Shown: piece by piece, positions 58,023 to 64,000 of the stretch
How the letters are laid out: each line of letters starts with the position of its first letter
How positions within the stretch are numbered: position 1 is the first letter of the stretch
Notes under the pieces: generated by a model
The model's input: only the letters and a program-made list of their open reading frames with translations
Told to the model about the DNA's origin: nothing
Databases searched by the model: none
Made by a program: the position numbers and the translations under genes
NCBI RefSeq assembly: GCF_001854885.1
Contig: NZ_MDDV01000024.1
Coordinates: 62,001 to 126,000, forward strand
Direction: 5' to 3'
DNA length: 64,000 bases
Source: Ensifer sp. LCM 4579
GTDB lineage: Bacteria > Pseudomonadota > Alphaproteobacteria > Rhizobiales > Rhizobiaceae

Positions 58023-58411
58023 ACCATATCAAGCCAAAAAATCACGCAAAGAACCCTGGGGCAGTTCCAGCAGCGGAAATGCCCTGCAGTGCGGCGCGAC
58101 TTCTGGATTGTCCCCTTCTTGACGACGGATGGATAAAAGATGGACAAGTATGGTTAAATTTTGCTTTCCAGCGACCCGGATGGATCAAAATCGGCTTGCC
58201 GGACGATCGGCAGGATGGCCATCCGGCGCTTCCTGCGCCCAATCAAGGCTCTATCAACCTCCCGGACACGGCTGTTTTTTGCTGGTCCGGTTCCGCAAAG
58301 GGTGGGAGCGGAAACTCAGCGCGTGATAGCGGCTTTGCGCCAGAAGCGGTCATCCCTTCTTCATGATTGCCGTACATGACAACCGTCACGAATTGGCGTG
58401 AGCGATTTCCG
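58023..58411. other. 389-base divergent gap, no feature recognised
   Basis: Gap between the transpeptidase-like and methyltransferase genes. A few short frames occur on the plus strand but none has a ribosome site or protein-like composition. No clear terminator or operator was seen. Confidence 0.5.
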
Positions 58412-58993
58412 ATGACCGACGCGACACTGAACTTCTACGACAAGAACGCCGAGGAATATGCCGCCGGCAAGGGGGCTCCCAATCCGAGACTATTCACTTT
58501 CCTCGACCGTTGCAGGCCTGAGGGTAAAGTCTTGGAGCTGGGGACCGGTGGCGGCGTCGATGCCGCCGCCATCATCAAAGAGGGCTTTGACCTTGACGCC
58601 TCCGATGGCTCGGCTGAACTCGCCGCTATTGCTTCCCGCCGGATCGGGCAGCCTGTCAGGACAATGCTTTTCAACGAGTTGAATGCCGTAGGGATTTATG
58701 ACGGCGTATATGCTTGCGCTTCATTGACCCATGTGCCTCGATCTGACCTTCGCGGTGTGATCGAGAAAGTTTACCGGGCGTTGAGCGAAAATGGGGTTGT
58801 CTGGGCAAGCTTCAAGGCAGGAGCTGAAGAAGGCTCAGACGCACTGGGTCGCCACTATAACTACCTGTCCCAAGACGAGTTGGTGACGCTGTGGGCAGCG
58901 GCACCTTGGCGGACGATTGAAACGGAAGTTTGGCTGGGCGGCGCTTACGACCGGAAGCCAACCGAATGGGTGGCTATTACGGCTTCGAAGTGA
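58412..58993 (+). CDS. Class I SAM-dependent methyltransferase
   Basis: 193-residue Rossmann methyltransferase. Motif I is KVLELGTGGGVDAAAIIKEG (about residues 36-55), then DLDASDGSAELAAIASRR, YDGVYACASLTHVPRSDLRG (motif IV/V) and YRALSENGVVWASFK. ATG at 58412 is chosen over 58367 and 58376 since MTDATLNFYDKNAEEYAAGK is a typical beginning. Codon use is slightly less GC-rich than the neighbours. Substrate unknown. It is convergent with fixS. Confidence 0.83.
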   Translation: MTDATLNFYDKNAEEYAAGKGAPNPRLFTFLDRCRPEGKVLELGTGGGVDAAAIIKEGFDLDASDGSAELAAIASRRIGQPVRTMLFNELNAVGIYDGVYACASLTHVPRSDLRGVIEKVYRALSENGVVWASFKAGAEEGSDALGRHYNYLSQDELVTLWAAAPWRTIETEVWLGGAYDRKPTEWVAITASK

Positions 58994-59058
58994 AGTCCGC
59001 ATAGGGCAGGCGCCGGAAATTCCGACCGTGATCGGCTAAGCCCATGTATCTGCTTCGA

Positions 59059-59217
59059 TCATTCCCTGTCCGGCTTTCCGTTGCCATCGTCGAGAATCCG
59101 CCAGGACGCGCCGTCGAGATCGTCGTATTGGCCGCTCTTGAGCGCCCAGAGAAAGGCGGCGAGGCCGAGTCCGCCCAGGAAAAGCGCGATGGGGATGAGA
59201 TAGACGAGCGTGTTCAT
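59059..59217 (-). CDS. fixS: FixS/CcoS, cbb3 oxidase assembly protein
   Basis: 52-residue membrane protein: MNTLVYLIPIALFLGGLGLA then FLWALKSGQYDDLDGASWRI, the standard CcoS pattern with one helix and the GQYDDLDG motif. ATG at 59217 overlaps the end of fixI by four bases (ATGA). It is needed for cofactor insertion into cbb3-type cytochrome oxidase, together with FixI. This is the last gene of fixGHIS; no terminator was seen in the 65 bases to the convergent methyltransferase gene. Confidence 0.93.
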   Translation of the reverse strand: MNTLVYLIPIALFLGGLGLAAFLWALKSGQYDDLDGASWRILDDGNGKPDRE

Positions 59218-61496
59218 CGGGCGTCCCCGGCCGGCAGCAGCGCCGCCTGGATCGGCGCTTGCCGCCGAGCTTCAGTGAGAAGCCCTCCCCTCAGCCGCAG
59301 TGCATTGGCGACGACGATCACCGAGGAGGTGGACATGGCGATCGCGGCGGCGAGCGGGGTCGCATAGCCGAGGATCGCGATCGGAACGGCGATCACGTTA
59401 TAGCCGATCGCCAGAGCGAAATTCTGGCGGATCAGCCGGCCGGCCTGGCGCGAGGTCTCGATCGCGAAGGGAACGGCCGTCAGAGCCTGGTGCACGAAGA
59501 CGAAGTCGGCGGCCTGGCGGCCGACATCGGCGGCGCTTGCCGGCGCCATCGAGACATGGGCGGCGCGCAGCGCCGGCGCGTCGTTGATGCCGTCGCCGAC
59601 CATCAGGACCCGATGTCCACCGTCCGCCGCAGAGGCGCAGGCCTCGACCTTGCCGCGCGGCGACAGTTCCGCGATCCACCGGTTGATGCCGAGCCTGCGG
59701 CCGGTCTCGGCGACGACAGGCTCGCGGTCGCCGGAGAGGACGCCGGTTTCGAGCCCGATCGCGTGGAGTTCCGCAACGCTGTCGCCGGCGCCCGCACGCA
59801 ATCGATCCTCGAAGCGGAAAGAGGCGAGCTCCCGCCCATCGAGCGACAGAACCGCTTCCGATTGGCGGCTCGCCTCGCCGGCGCCGCCGCAGGCAAAGGC
59901 GCGGCTGCCGAGCCGGTAGACGCCCTCTTTCGTGTCCGCTTCGATGCCCGCGCCGGCAATCTCGCGGATTTCCCCCGCAAGCGGCACCGCCGCACCGGCT
60001 GCATCATATAGCGCCCTTGCGATCGGATGGCGCGAATGCGCCGCGAGTGCCGCGGCAATCGCCATCGCCGCCGGTGCGATCTCGTCGGCATTCACAAGCC
60101 GCGGCTCGCCGATCGTCAACGTGCCGGTCTTGTCGAAGAGCACCGTATCGATCTCGGCCAGGCGCTCCATGGCCGAGCCGTCCTTGACCATGACGCCGCC
60201 CTGGAAGAGCCGCCCGGCGGCGACCACCTGCACCACCGGCACCGCGAGGCCGAGCGCACAGGGGCAGGTGATGATGAGAACCGCGACGGCGACCAGCATC
60301 GCATGGCGCACGTCTCCTTCGACGAACATCCAGCCGATGAAGGTGAGAAGCGCCAGGAGATGGACCGCCGGCGAATAATAGCGTGCTGCACGATCGGCGA
60401 TACGGCGATAGCGCGCCCTGCCCCCTTCGGCGGCCTCCATCAGCCCCATGATCTCGGCGAGGAAGGAATCGCGGGCTGCCGCCGTCGCCTCGAGGGTGAG
60501 TGGCCCGGTAAGATTGAGCGTGCCCGCCTGGATCAGGTCGCCGACGCCGACCGATACCGGCGCGCTCTCGCCATTGACGACGGACCGGTCGAGGTCGCTG
60601 GCGCCGGAGAGCACGCGCCCGTCGACAGGAATGCGCTCGCCCGCCGCAATCATCAGGCGTTCGCCGGGCCGGATTTCCTCGACGGGCCGGTACTCGCGGC
60701 TGCCGTCGGCATTGACCACGGTCGCACCGCGCGGCGACAGGCGCGCCAGCCCGCTGATCGCCGAGCGTGCCCGCCCCCGCATCATATGGTCGAGCGTGCG
60801 GCCGATCAGCAGGAAGAAGAGCAGCGTGACCGAGGCATCGAACCAGGCATGTTCGCCATGGCCGATCGTCTCATGGAGCGACATGCCATAGGACAGCGTC
60901 ACCGCAAGCGCGATCGGCACGTCCATGTTGGTGCGGCCATGCCGGAGCGCATTCCAGGCGGACTGATAGAAGAAGCGCCCGGCATAGACGAGCGCCGGCG
61001 CGGCGATCATGGCCGAGATCCAGTGGAAGAGATCGCGCGTGGCCGCATCCGCCCCCGACCAGACCGAAACCGAGAGCAGCATGATGTTGGTGGCGGCGAA
61101 GCCGGCAACGGCGACCGCCCGGATCAGTTGCTTCAGAACGGCGTCGCCCTCCTCCTCGCCGACGGCGAAGAGATGCGCCTCATAGCCGCGATCGCGGATG
61201 GCGCGGGCGAATTCGCTGGGATCCGTGCGCTTGCCGGCAACCTCCTCCTTCCAGACGATCGAAACGCGCCTCGAGGACAGGTTGACCCGGGCGCGCTCCA
61301 CCCCCGGCTTTGCACGCAGCGCGCCTTCGATCGTGGTGATGCAGGCGCCGCAATGGACACCCGGCACACTCAGATCCGTTTGGCGTGACCCGCCTCCGAG
61401 GGACCGGCTCGCAAGCCAGAGTTCCTCGGAGGCGGGCAGCCCCAGCCCCCGCTCGGGTTCCATGAGGGCTTCGGCACCGGCAGCGCAGCAGCTCAT
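59214..61496 (-). CDS. fixI: FixI/CcoI, copper-transporting P-type ATPase for cbb3 oxidase
   Basis: 760-residue P1B-type ATPase delivering copper for cbb3 oxidase assembly. An N-terminal heavy-metal domain has VPGVHCGACITTIEGALRAK (CxxC, about residues 46-49), then eight helices with ITCPCALGLA (CPC, about 408-410), the phosphorylation site FDKTGTLTIG (about 453), HP motif AHSRHPIARAL and GDGINDAPALRAAHVS. ATG at 61496 overlaps the fixH stop (ATGA). Third gene of fixGHIS. Confidence 0.95.
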   Translation of the reverse strand: MSCCAAGAEALMEPERGLGLPASEELWLASRSLGGGSRQTDLSVPGVHCGACITTIEGALRAKPGVERARVNLSSRRVSIVWKEEVAGKRTDPSEFARAIRDRGYEAHLFAVGEEEGDAVLKQLIRAVAVAGFAATNIMLLSVSVWSGADAATRDLFHWISAMIAAPALVYAGRFFYQSAWNALRHGRTNMDVPIALAVTLSYGMSLHETIGHGEHAWFDASVTLLFFLLIGRTLDHMMRGRARSAISGLARLSPRGATVVNADGSREYRPVEEIRPGERLMIAAGERIPVDGRVLSGASDLDRSVVNGESAPVSVGVGDLIQAGTLNLTGPLTLEATAAARDSFLAEIMGLMEAAEGGRARYRRIADRAARYYSPAVHLLALLTFIGWMFVEGDVRHAMLVAVAVLIITCPCALGLAVPVVQVVAAGRLFQGGVMVKDGSAMERLAEIDTVLFDKTGTLTIGEPRLVNADEIAPAAMAIAAALAAHSRHPIARALYDAAGAAVPLAGEIREIAGAGIEADTKEGVYRLGSRAFACGGAGEASRQSEAVLSLDGRELASFRFEDRLRAGAGDSVAELHAIGLETGVLSGDREPVVAETGRRLGINRWIAELSPRGKVEACASAADGGHRVLMVGDGINDAPALRAAHVSMAPASAADVGRQAADFVFVHQALTAVPFAIETSRQAGRLIRQNFALAIGYNVIAVPIAILGYATPLAAAIAMSTSSVIVVANALRLRGGLLTEARRQAPIQAALLPAGDAR

Positions 61497-61990
61497 TTGA
61501 CGTCTCCCGGCGCGATGAAGCGAATGGCCTGCCGGTAGACGACCTCGTCCCCGGCCATCGCCGTCAAATCGGCAATCCATTGTCCGGCCTTGAGAGCGGA
61601 CTCGGCGACGAACACACCCTCGCCCGCCCGTTCGAACTCGACGCGAACGTCCTCATGCTCCTCGACCGGGCGCTTCAGGATGGCGACGACCCTGTCGGCC
61701 TTCCGTTCCGGCTCGCCCTTGCGGGTAAGCGTGTAGCGGATGGAGCCGCTTCCCGGCAGCAATTGCCCCCTGATCCCGCTTTCGGCAAAGGCGCGGGTCT
61801 CGGCCACCTTGCCGTTGAACTGCTGGCTGGCGACATAGGTGTTCTCCACCACCAGACCGCTCCAGCTGCGGCTCGCGTTCCAGGCCATCACCAGGTTGAT
61901 CGAAATGATCGTGCCGAAGAACAGGGCCATGACCGCGAGCATATGCCAGCCGGTGAACACGCGCGGACGCTCGGTGCGTATCTTGCTCAT
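61493..61990 (-). CDS. fixH: FixH/CcoH, cbb3 oxidase assembly protein
   Basis: 165-residue protein with one N-terminal helix (MLAVMALFFGTIISINLVMA) and a periplasmic domain (NTYVASQQFNGKVAETRAFA, later ALKAGQWIADLTAMAGDEVV), as in FixH/CcoH. ATG at 61990 overlaps the fixG stop by four bases. CcoH stabilises the oxidase assembly complex. Second gene of fixGHIS. Confidence 0.93.
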   Translation of the reverse strand: MSKIRTERPRVFTGWHMLAVMALFFGTIISINLVMAWNASRSWSGLVVENTYVASQQFNGKVAETRAFAESGIRGQLLPGSGSIRYTLTRKGEPERKADRVVAILKRPVEEHEDVRVEFERAGEGVFVAESALKAGQWIADLTAMAGDEVVYRQAIRFIAPGDVK

Positions 61991-63561
61991 CGTTCGGCTC
62001 CCGGCTGGTTGAAGTTTGCCTGGTAGATGTCGCGCTCGTGGCTCGAGGGATCCTCGGCGACGAGCGAGAAACCGTCCTCCGCCTCGGCAAGCCTGTCTTT
62101 CGGCAGGGTGACGAAGACCTTGAGCGGCGTGACCTTGTCCGGATCGACGGCAATGGTGAAGCTGCGGCCGTCGCCGGTTGCCTGATCGGCGATGCGCATG
62201 CGCGCCGACGGCATGCCATCGATCGAAAGCGTGATGTTACGCTGCTCGGGTATCATGTTGAGCAGCTTGATCATGTAGCCGTTGCGCACCGAGCCGTCGG
62301 ACTCGATGACGAATTGCGGGTTGCGGTCGTGCAGCACGTTGAGTTCGAGCCGATCGCGCGCCATCAGCGCGTAGAGCATGGCGATGCCGACCAGGGTCCA
62401 GACGCCGAAATAGAGGAGGACGCGGGGTCGCAGGATGATCCGCCAGTTGAAATGCCTGACCTTGCCGGTGAATGCGCCGTTTACGTCGCGCAGGCGCGTC
62501 GGATCGATCGCCGCCCTGCCATTGTCGGTGGCAAGCGCCATGTTTGCGGCGTAGTCGCTGAGCGTCGCATAGGAGATCAGCCCCCGTTCGCGGCCGAGCT
62601 TGTCCATGACGCCGTCGCAGGCGTCGATGCAGAGCGCGCAGGTGATGCATTCGAGCTGCTGGCCGTCGCGGATGTCGATGCCCATCGGGCAGACCGCCAC
62701 GCAGGCATTGCAATCGACGCAATCGCCGACCACCTCACCGGCCGCCGCCGCCTTCTTTGCATGGCGCGAGCGCGGTTCGCCGCGCCAGTCGTTATAGGTG
62801 ACGACGAGCGAGTTCTCGTCCAGCATCGCCGCCTGGATACGCGGCCAGGGGCACATATAGGTGCAGACCTGTTCGCGCATCATGCCGCCGAAGACATAGG
62901 TGGTGAAGGTCAGGACGCCGACGGTGATATAGGCGACCGGCGGCGCCTCCAGCGCGAGGAAGCTCTTGAGCAGGGACGGCGCGTCGGCAAAATAGAAGAT
63001 CCAGGCGCCGCCGGTCGCAACGCCGATCACCAGCCAGATCGCATGCTTGGTCACCCGCTTGCGGATCTTGTCGAGCGTCCAGGGTCCGGCATCGAGGCGC
63101 ATGCGGGCGTTGCGGTCCCCTTCGATGAAGCGCTCGACGACCAGGAACAGATCGACCCAGACGGTCTGCGGGCAGGTATAGCCGCACCAGGCGCGACCGA
63201 CGGCGGAGGTCACGAGAAAGAGGCCGAAGCCCGCCATGACGAGCAGGCCGGCGACGAAGAAGAATTCCTGCGGCCAGATTTCGATGAAGAAGAAGTAGAA
63301 TCGGCGGGCGGCAAGATCGACCAGGACCGCCTGGTCCGGCGCATGCGCGCCGCGGTCCCAGCGGATCCACGGCGTCAGATAATAGATGCCGAGCGTCACC
63401 AGCATCACCAGCCACTTGAACCGGCGGAATTGGCCCTCGGCCCGCTTCGGAAAGATCTTGCGGCGCTTTTCGTAAAGCGGCTTGCGCACGCGCGCCGCAT
63501 TGACCGGCTCGGCCTCGAAAAGCTCGACAGACTGCGATTGATTGACCGATTGAGGCTGCAT
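61987..63561 (-). CDS. fixG: FixG/CcoG, iron-sulfur membrane protein of cbb3 oxidase biogenesis
   Basis: 524-residue polytopic protein. Helices lie in the N-terminal half (WLVMLVTLGIYYLTPWIRWD, ...WCGYTCPQTVWVDLFLVVER) and two 4Fe-4S motifs follow: CVDCNACVAVCPMGI (about residues 277-291) and CITCALCIDACDGVM (about 303-317). A further CTYMCPWPRIQAAMLDENSL is the third FixG landmark. CcoG reduces copper for the oxidase. ATG at 63561. It heads fixGHIS, behind an FNR/FixK box; fixNOQP is not on its upstream side within the window. Confidence 0.95.
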   Translation of the reverse strand: MQPQSVNQSQSVELFEAEPVNAARVRKPLYEKRRKIFPKRAEGQFRRFKWLVMLVTLGIYYLTPWIRWDRGAHAPDQAVLVDLAARRFYFFFIEIWPQEFFFVAGLLVMAGFGLFLVTSAVGRAWCGYTCPQTVWVDLFLVVERFIEGDRNARMRLDAGPWTLDKIRKRVTKHAIWLVIGVATGGAWIFYFADAPSLLKSFLALEAPPVAYITVGVLTFTTYVFGGMMREQVCTYMCPWPRIQAAMLDENSLVVTYNDWRGEPRSRHAKKAAAAGEVVGDCVDCNACVAVCPMGIDIRDGQQLECITCALCIDACDGVMDKLGRERGLISYATLSDYAANMALATDNGRAAIDPTRLRDVNGAFTGKVRHFNWRIILRPRVLLYFGVWTLVGIAMLYALMARDRLELNVLHDRNPQFVIESDGSVRNGYMIKLLNMIPEQRNITLSIDGMPSARMRIADQATGDGRSFTIAVDPDKVTPLKVFVTLPKDRLAEAEDGFSLVAEDPSSHERDIYQANFNQPGAER

Positions 63562-63623
63562 CTACGGGAATTCCCAAAAACATCTATCGGCCCGACTTTT
63601 GCCCGATCGACCGCCCCCAAGCC

Positions 63624-63637
63624 TTGATCTGCGTCAA
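63624..63637 (-). promoter_or_regulatory. FNR/FixK-type box upstream of fixG
   Basis: TTGATCTGCGTCAA matches the TTGAT-N4-RTCAA anaerobox bound by FixK/FnrN-type proteins. It is centred about 70 bases before the fixG start. Expression under low oxygen is the expected outcome; it could also serve the divergent DUF2270 gene. Confidence 0.8.
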
Positions 63638-63842
63638 GTTTGCGCCCGAATGCCGCATGGTGCGGCGAAACGCCCTCGCAGTGCCGTCGTGGGCCTCTCG
63701 GCCTTGAAGGCGCATGGGAAACGCGCGCTGCAGCCGGCGCGGGCATGCCCACCAATTGGACGAGATCCGCGAAATGCAGCTGCCGATGGGATAGACTGCA
63801 AACGGCCCCGGTGCGACCGGATTGACCTCGGGGAGGACTGCC

Positions 63843-64000
63843 ATGGCCGAAGCTGATATAACCCAACACCGTCGGGAACTCACCAGCGCCGAGCTTGGGG
63901 CGCTCGCACATCTCTATCGCGGCGAAATCTATCGCAGCACAATCTGGCGCACCCGGTTGGACACCACCACCAACTGGGCGGTTGTGACGCTGGGCGTGGC
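63843..64000 (+). CDS. DUF2270 predicted membrane protein (partial, runs off right edge)
   Basis: Only the first 52 codons are in the window: ADITQHRRELTSAELGALAH, LYRGEIYRSTIWRTRLDTTT, NWAVVTLGV. The LYRGE.YRST.WR.RLD.TTNWAV pattern is the start of DUF2270, a family of predicted integral membrane proteins of unknown function. ATG at 63843 follows GGGGAGGACTGCC. It is divergent from fixGHIS across a 281-base region holding the FNR/FixK box, so shared oxygen control is possible. Confidence 0.75.
   Translation, partial: MAEADITQHRRELTSAELGALAHLYRGEIYRSTIWRTRLDTTTNWAVVTLGV

Overview
The window looks like chromosome of a Sinorhizobium/Ensifer-type bacterium (Rhizobiales). It is GC-rich and densely coding. 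It carries fixGHIS, a BigR-Blh sulfur operon, a Zur-type zinc locus, a UvrB with long extra tails, many ABC and TRAP solute transporters, and several families of short palindromic repeats between genes. The genus is inferred from gene content and arrangement; no marker RNA gene is present. I found no tRNA, rRNA, CRISPR array, prophage or complete insertion sequence. The layout looks like ordinary backbone with small accessory patches.

1-5.0 kb: a persulfide/sulfide detoxification operon read leftwards (blh-bigR-two YeeE/YedE halves-TauE) with a perfect inverted-repeat operator, a decayed higBA toxin-antitoxin pair, and a divergent TetR/NIPSNAP pair sharing two operators. 5-11 kb: a second TauE permease, a candidate small RNA, two secreted lipoproteins (extensin-like and double-Kazal), a chemotaxis receptor, a thioesterase and a DUF486 membrane protein. 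11-21.6 kb: uvrB with a repeat-containing C-terminal tail, a glycine-rich secreted protein, a J-domain protein, a cold-shock protein with a structured leader, dusA, small hypothetical genes including a DUF982 protein, an FAH-family hydrolase and a gamma-carbonic anhydrase.

21.7-26.6 kb: zinc homeostasis, with znuC-znuB-zur on the minus strand, znuA divergent, and a COG0523 metallochaperone GTPase with its own Zur-like box. 26.8-29.1 kb: a methyltransferase, a thioredoxin-reductase-like flavoprotein and a TetR regulator. 29.3-35 kb: a GH43 glycosidase and a TRAP transporter whose binding-protein gene converges on its membrane genes. 35.3-47.1 kb: a carbohydrate-use cluster read leftwards (binding protein, two permeases, ATPase, GH2 beta-mannosidase, sugar isomerase, Gfo/Idh dehydrogenase, aldo-keto reductase), with a divergent LacI repressor and two matching operator sequences.

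47.2-54.9 kb: a fused 5-oxoprolinase/hydantoinase gene divergent from a second TRAP transporter and a winged-helix regulator, suggesting uptake and hydrolysis of a cyclic amide such as 5-oxoproline. 54.9-58.4 kb: gnd and a DUF2778-type L,D-transpeptidase-like protein. 58.4-64 kb: a small methyltransferase and fixGHIS (assembly of the cbb3 oxidase) behind an FNR/FixK box, with a divergent DUF2270 membrane protein running off the right edge. The cbb3 structural genes fixNOQP are not next to fixG within the window.

The least explained material is in the repeats. A two-hairpin element occurs in six full, partial or decayed copies. At least four other palindromic elements sit between genes, and pieces of two of these families lie in frame inside the uvrB tail.
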